From positions 1-64,000 of the forward strand of contig JAGXKT010000011.1 in NCBI GenBank assembly GCA_018335035.1: a DNA stretch of 64,000 nucleotides. Reading direction: 5' to 3'. The notes under the pieces are model-generated. The model saw only the letters and a list, made by a program, of their open reading frames with translations. It was not told the DNA's origin and ran no database searches. Of the stretch, positions 1 through 7,761 are shown piece after piece. Source of the stretch: Phycisphaerae bacterium (GTDB lineage Bacteria; Planctomycetota; Phycisphaerae; SM23-33). The stretch's first letter is position 1. Every line of letters begins with the position of its first letter. A program made the translations under genes and the position numbers.

Positions 1-224
1 TCGAGATCGAGTACGTCGCCGACGCGCTGTGCGTGGAGCTCAAGTCGCTCAAGCTCTACCTGCAGGGCTACCGCAACGAGGGCGTGTACTACGAGGACGT
101 GGTCAACCGCATCCTGGACGATCTTGTCGCGGCCGTGCGACCGCGCCGCATGTCCGTCACCGGCACCTTCACCCCGCGCGGGGGCATGCACTCGGTCGTC
201 ACGGCCGAGTACGCCGCCGAATGA
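1..224 (+). CDS. queF: NADPH-dependent 7-cyano-7-deazaguanine reductase QueF, C-terminal part
   Basis: Partial gene: the reading frame is already open at base 3 and ends at the TGA at 222-224. The visible 73 residues contain the QueF end pattern: ELKSLKLYLQGYRNEGVYYE, then a VVNRILDD helix and TGTFTPRGG near the terminus. The Glu in the SLKLYLQGYRNE segment lies in the substrate-binding region of this family. The enzyme reduces preQ0 to preQ1 in cytoplasmic queuosine synthesis. A tgt gene, whose product inserts the base into tRNA, lies at 16773-17897. The family assignment is sequence recognition; the start lies outside the window. Confidence 0.9.
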   Translation, partial: EIEYVADALCVELKSLKLYLQGYRNEGVYYEDVVNRILDDLVAAVRPRRMSVTGTFTPRGGMHSVVTAEYAAE

Positions 225-258
225 CCCGCCGCCCGAACGCGAACGAGCTTTCTCGCCC

Positions 259-1317
259 ATGACCGCCCGCGCGCCACGCTGGCTTGGCGGATTGGCCGTG
301 GCGCTTCTGGCCGGCGTGACGGGCCTGGCGGTGTGGATGACCCATCGCCCGGCGCGGCGCCTCGTCGCGCGGCGCGAGCCGGCGGGCGTGATGGGCACCG
401 AGACACACCTGATGGCCGTCGGGGCGCCGGACGGTACCGAGCGGCTCGGACCCGCGCTGGATGCCGCCGAGGCGGCTTTGCGCCGCGTCGAGGCGCGGAT
501 GAGCCGGCACATCGCCGCCAGCGAGATCGGGCGGCTCAACACGGCCGGCGCGGGGCAACTCATCGGCGTCTCGCCGGAGACGACCGAGGTGCTCCGCCGG
601 TCGCGGGCGCTGTGGGGCGCGACGGGCGGCGCGTTTGACGTCACCTGCCTGCCGTTGCTGCGGCTGTGGGCCAAAGCGCGCCGGGCGGGGCGCGTGCCGA
701 GCCCGGATGAGCTCGCCGCCGCCCGCGCCGCGTCGCGCTGGGCCGACTTCAGCATGGTCAACAACGGCGTCTTGAAGCACCGCGGCTCGGCGTGCGTGGA
801 CCTTGGCGGCATCGCCAAGGGATGGGCCATCGATGCCGCGGCCGAGGCGATGCGCGACGCCGGCGCCGTCGGCGGGCTCATCGACGTCGGCGGGGACCTG
901 CGCTGCTTCGGCCGACCGCCGGAGGGCGGCCGCTGGCTGATCGCCGTCCGTAACCCGTTCGGCGGCGCGCCGATCGCCGAGTTGCGTTTGTCGGGCGGGG
1001 CGGTCTGCACCAGCGCCCACTACGCGCGGGGCAGCACCGTCGCCGGGGTCCGGTACAGTCACATCGTCAACCCGCGCGACGGGCGGGCCCTGCGGGCGGA
1101 TCGCGCGCCGGCGTCCGTGACGGTCGTGGCGCCGGAGGCGACCGCCGCCGACGTGTGGGCCACGGCGCTGAGTGTGCTCGGGACCGACGGGCTCGCACGC
1201 CTGCCCGACGGCGTCGAGGCGATGGTTGTCACCGGTTCGCCCGACGATTACAACATCCGCAGAACGCCCGGGCTCGAGCCGCTGCTGGTTTCACCAACCC
1301 GAGCGCCGGACGAGTAG
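259..1317 (+). CDS. apbE: ApbE-family FAD:protein FMN transferase
   Basis: The 352-residue protein has one N-terminal membrane or signal segment (residues about 8-28) and then an ApbE fold. Recognisable motifs are DLGGIAKGWAIDAA from about residue 181, DVGGDLRCFG at about 209, YSHIVNPRDGR at about 266 and ADVWATALSVLG at about 297. The last corresponds to the metal/FAD-binding end of the family. ApbE enzymes act outside the cytoplasmic membrane and attach FMN to Thr/Ser of flavoproteins such as Rnf/Nqr subunits. No such partner is in the window. The ATG at 259 is preferred over an upstream in-frame GTG because the hydrophobic segment starts right after it. The downstream gene starts 9 bp later. 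Confidence 0.88.
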   Translation: MTARAPRWLGGLAVALLAGVTGLAVWMTHRPARRLVARREPAGVMGTETHLMAVGAPDGTERLGPALDAAEAALRRVEARMSRHIAASEIGRLNTAGAGQLIGVSPETTEVLRRSRALWGATGGAFDVTCLPLLRLWAKARRAGRVPSPDELAAARAASRWADFSMVNNGVLKHRGSACVDLGGIAKGWAIDAAAEAMRDAGAVGGLIDVGGDLRCFGRPPEGGRWLIAVRNPFGGAPIAELRLSGGAVCTSAHYARGSTVAGVRYSHIVNPRDGRALRADRAPASVTVVAPEATAADVWATALSVLGTDGLARLPDGVEAMVVTGSPDDYNIRRTPGLEPLLVSPTRAPDE

Positions 1318-1326
1318 CGAAACGCC

Positions 1327-1728
1327 ATGCCCAAGCGTAAAGGCCCGACTCTCTCCCGCCGCGTAACCCGGACGTTATGGTCCGTGGCGGCGTTTTATGC
1401 GCTGGGGTACTTCCCCACCGTGCTGCTGCGTCTCGCGCAGACGCCCCTGGCCCCGCCGTCGGCATCGCTGGCGCTGGCCGCGTGCTTGATCATCCCGTAT
1501 GGCGGCAAGGCCCGGTCGATGCGCCGCGCGCTGTGGCGCGGGGCGAGCTACGGCACAATTGCCGGTGTCGGCATCTGGTCGGCGTTGCGCTTCGGCGGCG
1601 CCCCCTCGAACGGCGCGGACTATGCCGCCGTCTACATCGGCGCCACGGCGGGGGTGCTGACGGGCGTGGCGGCGCTGTTCCACCATCTCACGCAGAAGCG
1701 TCTCCGCGAATTGGAACAGCAGTGGTGA
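1327..1728 (+). CDS. Small membrane protein of unknown function
   Basis: 133 residues with a basic N terminus (MPKRKGPTLSRR) and about four hydrophobic segments: about residues 18-34, 43-57, 73-86 and 98-116. The C-terminal tail is charged and helical (TQKRLRELEQQW). It starts 9 bp after the apbE-type gene and is probably cotranscribed with it. The family was not recognised. Topology suggests an inner-membrane protein. Confidence 0.6.
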   Translation: MPKRKGPTLSRRVTRTLWSVAAFYALGYFPTVLLRLAQTPLAPPSASLALAACLIIPYGGKARSMRRALWRGASYGTIAGVGIWSALRFGGAPSNGADYAAVYIGATAGVLTGVAALFHHLTQKRLRELEQQW

Positions 1729-1755
1729 TTCGCCGCCGACCCACAGGCGACACGC

Positions 1756-1780
1756 CGCCCACGGGACGGGCGAGGTTTTT
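1756..1780 (+). terminator. Possible Rho-independent terminator
   Basis: CGCCC (1756-1760) and GGGCG (1768-1772) can pair around a 7-nt loop. TTTTT follows at 1776-1780 after three bases. The position just downstream of the 1327-1728 gene suits a terminator for the apbE-type operon, but the 5-bp stem is short. Confidence 0.35.
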
Positions 1781-1932
1781 CGTCAGTTCCCTTCCATCCG
1801 GGCCGATGAAACGTATACAGTGTCCTGGAACGGGGATCCGGGGCACTCGGGCTCGTGGGGCGCGGGCCGGACGACGAGGCCCGCGCGCCGACAGCAGCCT
1901 GCCCACCGCCACAAGCACGCGGTAGACAAACG

Positions 1933-3408
1933 ATGGTCATCGAAGGACGTTGCCCACAATGCGACCTCCCGTATCGCCTTGACGAAGAGACGGGCGCCGC
2001 GAACGTCGCCTGTCGCCAATGCGGGCGCGAGTTACTGGTCACGCAGAGCGCAGCACCCGTGGCCGCGTCAGTGCCGGCAGCGGTCGCGCCCCCCTTCGAT
2101 GCCCTGACCGCACTGGCCGCCGAGGCGTCGCGTCGCCGCCCGGTCTACGCGCGCCCGCGGCACCATTACCACATCCTCGTCGCCATCGCCGCGTTCGTCC
2201 TCAGCGTGCTGGCCGCAGCGACGGTCGGCTGGTTCGTCGCCGGTCCGGACGGCGCTGCCCTGCCGCTCGCAACCGCCCCGGCCTCTCGGACGACACCTCG
2301 ATCGCCGTCGACGTCCCGCGCCCCGCAGATGGCGGCCGCTCGACCGTCCGCCCCCGCCGGCGGCTCGCGAGATGCCAACGGCCCGTCGACGACGCCCGCC
2401 GAAAACCCGGACGACACTGCCAGGCCGGGCGACGCGACCGCCTCTCATGTCGCGCCGCGCGCGGCGCCGCTCGTGCCCGAGTTCTCCCAGGTCATCTACC
2501 CCCTGGTCGGCGGCAACGCTATGGCGTTGATCCAGGACCATCGCCGCCGTCAGACGGTCGAGTTGTGGTCGCTGGTGCCGCGGCGGCGCCGCGCCACGCT
2601 GCGGCTTGCCGCAGAAGCCGACAGCTTCGCCCTGAGCCCGAACGGACAGTGGCTCGTGTGCCTCGGCGGCTCGCCGCGAACCGCCCGTGTGCTGGCGTTT
2701 CGCACCGGAGATGTCGTCAGCACGTTCAAGGCCGGATCGCCCCGCATGCATCAGGTGCTCGGGTTCGCCGGCAACGACGGTCTCCTGCTTCGACGATGGA
2801 CCCCGCTGGGCACGCAATTGGAAATCCGCGACCCGAAGACCGGAACCATCCGTCATACCGCCCCGATGGGATCGTGCTCGGGGCAAGCCCTGGCCGTATC
2901 GCCCGACGCGTCGCGTCTGGCCGTCATACTCGACCGTGCCGAGACGCCGGCCGTGGCGATCTACGATCTGAACGCCGGGCGGTTGCACGTGCGCGAGCCG
3001 CTGGCGGACGCCGAAGGCGGCAGCGACTTCCGCGCCGGCGGACTGGCCTACCGCGGCGACCGGCTGGCGGCGCTGGTTTCCGTCGATGCCCGGTGGCGAA
3101 TCGCCGTGCTGCACGCGCGCACCGGCGAGACCCTCGAGCAGTTCGACGTCTCGCTGGGCGGCGCGACGCCCATCGACCGTCCCCCCGGCGGCGGACGTGT
3201 GTTCGACTGGATCGATGAGGGCCAATGGCTGGCGTTCGGACAGGTCGTAGTCAACCGGTCGGGACACAGCCGGCGCGTGTACGCAAGCCGGCCCCAGTCG
3301 CAGTTCATGCTGCCCGACGGCAACTGCCAGCTCGTGACGGGCACGCGCGACCTGGCCGCGCTGCCGCGGATCAACCCGCGCCGCGGCGCCGCACCGTCCC
3401 CGCGCTGA
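1933..3408 (+). CDS. Zinc-ribbon, single-TM protein with predicted beta-propeller-like domain
   Basis: 491 residues. The N terminus holds a CPQCDLPYRL ... CRQCGRELLV zinc ribbon within the first 36 residues. This is the MJ0042-like type that planctomycetes often put before a transmembrane segment. A Pro/Ala-rich linker and one TM helix (HILVAIAAFVLSVLAAATVG) follow. The C-terminal 300 residues contain repeated strand patterns resembling WD40/quinoprotein blades (SFALSPNGQWLVCLGG, ALAVSPDASRLAVILD). The ATG at 1933 is chosen over 1855 because the zinc ribbon begins five residues after it. Function is unknown; the cytoplasmic ribbon and extracytoplasmic propeller arrangement is inferred. Confidence 0.7.
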   Translation: MVIEGRCPQCDLPYRLDEETGAANVACRQCGRELLVTQSAAPVAASVPAAVAPPFDALTALAAEASRRRPVYARPRHHYHILVAIAAFVLSVLAAATVGWFVAGPDGAALPLATAPASRTTPRSPSTSRAPQMAAARPSAPAGGSRDANGPSTTPAENPDDTARPGDATASHVAPRAAPLVPEFSQVIYPLVGGNAMALIQDHRRRQTVELWSLVPRRRRATLRLAAEADSFALSPNGQWLVCLGGSPRTARVLAFRTGDVVSTFKAGSPRMHQVLGFAGNDGLLLRRWTPLGTQLEIRDPKTGTIRHTAPMGSCSGQALAVSPDASRLAVILDRAETPAVAIYDLNAGRLHVREPLADAEGGSDFRAGGLAYRGDRLAALVSVDARWRIAVLHARTGETLEQFDVSLGGATPIDRPPGGGRVFDWIDEGQWLAFGQVVVNRSGHSRRVYASRPQSQFMLPDGNCQLVTGTRDLAALPRINPRRGAAPSPR

Positions 3409-3517
3409 TCGCCCGCCGGCGCCCCCCGGCCAAAACGACCGAAGACGTCCGCCTGCGCTGACCGAAGAGAGCTTCAGGACGTCGCGCCATAAGACCATCG
3501 CAGGAAAGGGATGACCC

Positions 3518-4402
3518 ATGAGCGCCCATGCCCGCCGCGTGAACCTGTTCGTCGTTCTGTGCTGCGCCTGCGTGATGTTGGGCACCGGCCCGTTGCGCCG
3601 CCGCGCGACGCTGCGAGCCGAACCGCCGGACGCCGCAACCGCCGACGGCGACTCGGCCGAAGCTGTCTACTACCGCATCACCTACGCCGACGGACACAGC
3701 GAAGACCGCGCCACGCCACCGGACAGTAGCGAGGACATCGTGCGGGTGATGCGCATCACGCGGCGTGCGGCACCCGTCGGCGGCCACGAGGTTCTCTCGA
3801 CCGGGCGGACGAGCGTGACCGTCGTCAACGCCGATCACGTGATGCGGCGGGAGATGCGCTGGACCGGCCGTGCGTGGGTGCCCGTCGCAGCGCCGCGCCC
3901 GGCGCATCGTTCCGCCACGCCTCCGCTGGGCGCGCGAGGGCGAACCGAGCATATCGCCGGCGGGCTGGCACTCCGCGTGGCGCAGCTCGCCGAACGGGTC
4001 GTCGACGCCGAAGCGGACGTCTCCGAAGCGGCGGGCACACCCGCCGAGGCCGCAGCGCAGCAGCGGCTGGACGCCGCACATCGGCGACTGGCTGAATGCC
4101 GCGCCCTTCTGAATGAATACCGGGCGCGCCTGGCGCTGTCGGCGTCTGACCCGACCGGCGGCGCAGAGGCCGACGAGGTCCATCGACTGCGGCGCCGGCT
4201 GCGCGCCTTGCAAAGCCGCCTGGCGCTGTTCGACCTGGCGACGATCGACGCGGAAGGAGAACTGTTCGCCCAGGCCGGCCGCGACGACGCGCACGCCGCG
4301 CGATGGGACCTGGAAGCCGTCAAGCGGATGCGCCGCGCCCTTGAGGCCGAGATCGCCGCCGTCCGGCGCCGCCTGTCGGAGCTTGACGGCGACCGGCCGT
4401 AG
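3518..4402 (+). CDS. Secreted or anchored protein with C-terminal coiled coil, unknown function
   Basis: 294 residues starting with a likely signal peptide (NLFVVLCCACVMLGTG). A short YYRITYADGHSED segment follows. From about residue 145 the protein is strongly helical and charged (RVAQLAERVVDAEADVSE, RRLRALQSRLALFDLAT, KRMRRALEAEIAAVRRRL), which predicts coiled coils to the C terminus. An AGGAAAGGGATGACCC sequence precedes the start. The family was not recognised. The location between the zinc-ribbon protein and a serine acetyltransferase gives no functional hint. Confidence 0.6.
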   Translation: MSAHARRVNLFVVLCCACVMLGTGPLRRRATLRAEPPDAATADGDSAEAVYYRITYADGHSEDRATPPDSSEDIVRVMRITRRAAPVGGHEVLSTGRTSVTVVNADHVMRREMRWTGRAWVPVAAPRPAHRSATPPLGARGRTEHIAGGLALRVAQLAERVVDAEADVSEAAGTPAEAAAQQRLDAAHRRLAECRALLNEYRARLALSASDPTGGAEADEVHRLRRRLRALQSRLALFDLATIDAEGELFAQAGRDDAHAARWDLEAVKRMRRALEAEIAAVRRRLSELDGDRP

Positions 4403-4458
4403 CGGCTCGCATCCACGCGGGCGGACACGTACAATGGCCCGTCGCAACGAGGGCGGTA

Positions 4459-5376
4459 ATGAACGAACGCACGTACGACATCCGCGGGTTGGTTGAGGCC
4501 ATCGTCGCCAGCTACCGCGCCGACGAGCGGACGCATCGCATCGGGCAGACAGCCCTGCCCTCCCGCGAGCGCATCGTCGAGACCGCCGGGCAGCTGCGCC
4601 AACTGGTCTTCTGCGGCTACTTCGGCCACAAGCGGCTCGGATGGGACGACGTGGGCTACCACATCGGCTCGTTGGTCCGGCGCCTCGCCGAGGAACTGAC
4701 CGACGAGATCGCCCACTGCCTCTCCAGTGTGGGCCGTCACGAGGGCAACCCACAGGCGGAAGCGTGCCGCGCCGAGGCGGCGGAACTGGCCGAGCAGTTT
4801 CTCGCCCGCATCGCGCGGGCGCGCGAAGCGCTGGCGCTGGACGCCCAGGCCGCCTACGACGGCGACCCGGCGGCCAAAAGCATCGACGAGGTCATCTACA
4901 GCTATCCGGGGTTCTACGCTGTGACGATCTACCGCCTCGCCCACGAGTTGGCGGACCTGTCGGTGCCGCTGATGCCGCGGATCATGACCGAGCACGCCCA
5001 CAGCGTCACGGGCGCCGACATCCACCCCGCCGCCCGGATCGGGCGACGCTTCTTCATCGACCACGCCACCGGCGTCGTCATCGGCGAGACCTCGCGCATC
5101 GGTGACAATGTCAAGTGCTACCAGGGCGTCACGCTGGGCGCGAAGAGCTTTCCCAAGGACGAACGCGGCCGGCTCATCAAGGGATTGCAGCGCCACCCGA
5201 CGATTGAAGACAGAGTGACGATTTACCCGAATGCGACGGTTCTCGGCGGCGAGACGGTCATCGGCGAAGGGGCAACAATCGGCGGCAACGCCTACATCAC
5301 CTCGTCCATCCCCCCGCATACGTTGGTCAAGCAGAAGGACCCGGAACTGGAGATGCTGCCCAAGCGCGGCGGCTGA
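4459..5376 (+). CDS. cysE: Serine O-acetyltransferase (EpsC/CysE type)
   Basis: 305 residues. A helical N-terminal half is followed by left-handed beta-helix hexapeptide repeats: DIHPAARIGRRFFIDHATGV, VIGETSRIGDNVKCYQGVTL, TIYPNATVLGGETVIGEGAT. The catalytic-type His is in DHATGVVIGET. This transferase makes O-acetylserine from serine and acetyl-CoA, the first step of cysteine synthesis in the cytoplasm. The length fits the EpsC-like long serine acetyltransferases. No cysK homologue is adjacent. A possible -10 hexamer TACAAT lies at 4430-4435. Confidence 0.85.
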   Translation: MNERTYDIRGLVEAIVASYRADERTHRIGQTALPSRERIVETAGQLRQLVFCGYFGHKRLGWDDVGYHIGSLVRRLAEELTDEIAHCLSSVGRHEGNPQAEACRAEAAELAEQFLARIARAREALALDAQAAYDGDPAAKSIDEVIYSYPGFYAVTIYRLAHELADLSVPLMPRIMTEHAHSVTGADIHPAARIGRRFFIDHATGVVIGETSRIGDNVKCYQGVTLGAKSFPKDERGRLIKGLQRHPTIEDRVTIYPNATVLGGETVIGEGATIGGNAYITSSIPPHTLVKQKDPELEMLPKRGG

Positions 5377-5495
5377 GACGCCCGCCGGCACGCACATCGC
5401 GCCGCACCGCTGTTCACGTTGCATTGGCCCGCACCGAACGGTAGACTCGCCTTGCGCATGCCGGACCCGCGGTGACGGGCCGGCGAGGAACGGCC

Positions 5496-6236
5496 ATGGA
5501 CTTCAGCGCGATTGCCGACGATTTCTTCGTCAACGTCGACCTGCGGACGACGCTTCCGTTGCCGCGCAGCCGCGAGAGCGTGCTGCACTTCTTCGAGGCC
5601 GTCCAGCGTGACTTCCCCGCGATGACCAGCTTCTACGAGCGCGAAACGGGTGAGTTCGTGTTGGAAGGCGACCGCTCGGCCGGCAGCTACCAGTGGCTGG
5701 AGATGCTGGATCGCAACCTCGCCGCCGGCGCGTTCAACCCGCCGCAACTCGACAGCGCCTACGAACTGCATCGCTGGCTGCTGGAGCGCAGCGTGTACTA
5801 CGTCGGGCTCAGCGGGCTGGACACGGAATCGCTCGACGTGCTGTTCGGCTTCAACGTGGATTACACGGGCAACCGCGACGCGATCGTCGCCGAGGCGGTG
5901 CTGGGTGGCTCGCCGCTGGCGACGTTCCTGTGCAACCCGTCGGTGCGGCCCGTGGAATGCGAGCCCGGCGTCGTCGTGGCGCTGGATGACGACTGTGCCC
6001 TCCAGGCGCGGCTGCACATCGAAACGCGCTCCAGCAGTTACCAGGTCAGAACGGGCGAATACAGCGATGAACCCATCAGCGTGTACCTGACGGTGCGCCA
6101 GTACCCCCGCACGGGAGGCGTCTTCGACACCAAGGCCGCCTTTGCGCGCCAATGCGAACTGTGCGAGGACCTGACCGTCGAGCACGTCATTCCGCACGTC
6201 CTCCAGCCGATCTCGGCCGCCATCGCCACGCAGTAG
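5496..6236 (+). CDS. Conserved-looking protein of unknown function
   Basis: 246 residues with no signal peptide, membrane segment or cofactor motif that I recognise. The composition is that of a globular cytoplasmic protein, with segments LHFFEAVQRDFPAMTSFYER and SVYYVGLSGLDTESLDVLFG. The ATG at 5496 has a GAGGA Shine-Dalgarno at 5484-5488 and is preferred over an in-frame GTG at 5472. A strong hairpin follows the stop codon. Function unknown. Confidence 0.6.
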   Translation: MDFSAIADDFFVNVDLRTTLPLPRSRESVLHFFEAVQRDFPAMTSFYERETGEFVLEGDRSAGSYQWLEMLDRNLAAGAFNPPQLDSAYELHRWLLERSVYYVGLSGLDTESLDVLFGFNVDYTGNRDAIVAEAVLGGSPLATFLCNPSVRPVECEPGVVVALDDDCALQARLHIETRSSSYQVRTGEYSDEPISVYLTVRQYPRTGGVFDTKAAFARQCELCEDLTVEHVIPHVLQPISAAIATQ

Positions 6237-6279
6237 CCCGCGCCGAAGCGCAGGCAACACCAGCGCCTTCGGGCGCGGG
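6237..6279. repeat. Long imperfect inverted repeat after the 5496-6236 gene
   Basis: CCCGCGCCGAAGCGC (6237-6251) and GCGCCTTCGGGCGCGGG (6263-6279) are complementary apart from two single-base bulges. They form a GC-rich stem with an 11-base loop directly after the stop codon. No T-run follows, so it may be an RNA 3'-end stabiliser, a non-canonical terminator or a REP-like palindrome. Confidence 0.5.
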
Positions 6280-6393
6280 ACTTCGGTAACCGCAATACGG
6301 CGCGACGTAATCGTGTGCACCGGTGCCGCGCGGCGAGACATGACCCTGGGACGATCGTCTGAGAACACACGTGTGGCGCGATCCACGAAGCGC

Positions 6394-6544
6394 AAAAAAA
6401 TGGCGGGCCCGTCGCGGGGGGGGACGACAGGCTCCGCCGGTTATTCGAACCGGCCGGGGGGAACCGGTTCGAAAGGGGACCGCATTTCAAGCAGGGCGAC
6501 TTACCAAAAGGACCGTACGGCGTCAACCCTGTTACCGCCACACC
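6394..6544 (-). ncRNA. Candidate structured small RNA (about 150 nt), family not identified
   Basis: On the minus strand a TTGCGA/TATAAT promoter (6551-6578) would start a transcript at about 6544 that ends at a seven-T run (complement of 6394-6400). Its 5' end TGGCGG (complement of 6535-6540) pairs perfectly with CCGCCA just before the T-run (complement of 6401-6406). Further nested pairings are ACAGG with CCTGT (6528-6532/6427-6431) and CGCCG with CGGCG (6518-6522/6435-6439). There is also a perfect 10-bp hairpin with a 10-nt loop (6444-6453/6464-6473). This end-closed rod resembles stable housekeeping RNAs in outline. I see no SRP, tmRNA or RNase P signature, so no family name is given; a 6S-like RNA is one possibility. 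Confidence 0.5.
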
Positions 6545-6550
6545 AAGCGT

Positions 6551-6578
6551 ATTATACCACCACACGGAGCCATCGCAA
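6551..6578 (-). promoter_or_regulatory. Sigma-70-type promoter for the minus-strand RNA
   Basis: Minus-strand hexamers are TTGCGA (complement of 6573-6578) and a perfect TATAAT (complement of 6551-6556), with a 16-bp spacer. The predicted start is G at about 6544. This is one of the best consensus matches in the window, and it does not precede a protein gene on that strand. Confidence 0.55.
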
Positions 6579-6853
6579 GAGCGGAAATAGGGTTGTTACC
6601 TTAGTTTTTCGCCTCCGTCTCAGAACGCTCCTCGGCGGCTGGTATGCGTCTAAGATCATCATTGACAACGCTTAAAAGGGGGCACATTGCCGGTTCATGC
6701 CCACGGGCGAGTGTTGCCCGCTTGAAACATCGTGGCATTTTTCGCGAATTGGCGCCGGTCGACGTCGCCGGCGTGGCGCCGACGCATCAGGATGAGGTAT
6801 TGCCATCGTTCGCCGCACACGCCACAATGCCGTCGGCCCCAGGAGAGACCTTC

Positions 6854-7711
6854 ATGCAGCCGCGTGCGTCGTCATCCGCTTCCCGCCGACTTGCCGGCAT
6901 CGGCGTTGTCATTGGCGGCGTGGTGACCGTGGCGGGGCTGCTCGGCGCGATCTTCTGGCTGGCTGCGGCGCTGGCGGCGGATTCCGTCGACGGGCGCGAC
7001 ATTCTCATTGCCCTGGCGTGGGTCACGGCCGGGGGGGTGTGCGGGTGGATCTGCTTCGTGCTGAGTTGCCTGTTGCGTACCGGCGCGCTGGCGCATGACG
7101 CGCCGCCCGAGGCGCGGCCTTCATCGGCGGCGCCCGCCCCGGACGCAGTGCCGTCGCTGCCGCCGCCGCAGGATCCCGCGGCGGCATCCCGTGACGACGG
7201 ACGCAGCGCGCTGGCCGTCGCGACGCAACGCGCCGAGGCGTTCATGTCCGTTGCGGCGTTCGACAAGGCAAGGGGCATCGCGCAGGACCTGCTGGACCGC
7301 AACGATAGTGCGGAGGCCCGTCAGCTCGTGGAGCGGATCCACCGCGAGGCGCGCACGTTCGCCTTTGAGCAGCGCCGCCGTCTATATCAGCAGGCCGATC
7401 GCCTGGCGGCTGAGCGCCGGTGGCGCGAAGCCAGTGCGGCGGCGCGCAAGCTTCTGGAGGACTATCCGAACTCGCCGGAGGCCGACGCCGTCGCCGGCAG
7501 GATGGACACGCTGGAGGCCAACGCCCGCCTGGCCGAGGCACGCGAGCTGCGCGACCGCCTGCGGGACATGCTGCAACGTCGGCGGTACACGGAGGCGGCG
7601 GCACTGGCCGAGGACGTCCTGTCGCGCTTTCCGGACACGCAGATCGCCGCGGAGCTGCGCGGGCAACTTGACCGGCTCCGCGAGTTGGCAGGGCTCAACC
7701 GGACGCCCTGA
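6854..7711 (+). CDS. Membrane protein with predicted TPR-like helical repeats
   Basis: 285 residues. Two N-terminal membrane segments (about residues 13-37 and 48-71) are followed by a Pro/Ala-rich linker. The C-terminal 170 residues are helical, with repeat-like units such as AFDKARGIAQDLLDRNDSAE, WREASAAARKLLEDYPNSPE and RRYTEAAALAEDVLSRFPDT, the spacing expected of TPR-like repeats. The ATG at 6854 has AGGAGAG at 6841-6847; an in-frame ATG at 6644 has no support. The gene ends 50 bp before purD and could share its transcript. Function unknown, probably a protein-interaction scaffold. Confidence 0.65.
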   Translation: MQPRASSSASRRLAGIGVVIGGVVTVAGLLGAIFWLAAALAADSVDGRDILIALAWVTAGGVCGWICFVLSCLLRTGALAHDAPPEARPSSAAPAPDAVPSLPPPQDPAAASRDDGRSALAVATQRAEAFMSVAAFDKARGIAQDLLDRNDSAEARQLVERIHREARTFAFEQRRRLYQQADRLAAERRWREASAAARKLLEDYPNSPEADAVAGRMDTLEANARLAEARELRDRLRDMLQRRRYTEAAALAEDVLSRFPDTQIAAELRGQLDRLRELAGLNRTP

Positions 7712-7761
7712 GATGTCCGTTTTCACCCACGCAACCCGAGGCAAGCCAGAAGGATACGACG

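Larger units (their letters stand above)
6237..6853. other. 617-bp gene-free interval with a candidate structured RNA
   Basis: No convincing protein-coding frame. The interval contains the inverted repeat at 6237-6279, a minus-strand promoter plus structured-RNA candidate (6394-6578), and an AT-richer stretch upstream of the 6854 gene. That stretch includes a TTGACA at 6662-6667 without a clear -10 partner. Poly-purine and poly-pyrimidine runs and the 7-base A-run at 6394-6400 are unlike the surrounding coding DNA. Confidence 0.6.

Noticed and set aside
2068-3585. 505-residue open frame on the minus strand
   Set aside because: It lies antisense to the zinc-ribbon gene, is rich in Arg/Gly/Ala and shows no domain; a GC-rich shadow.
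6440-6480. GGTTCGAA blocks resembling a tRNA T-arm
   Set aside because: They are the arms of a perfect 10-bp hairpin; no acceptor, D or anticodon stem can be folded around them.
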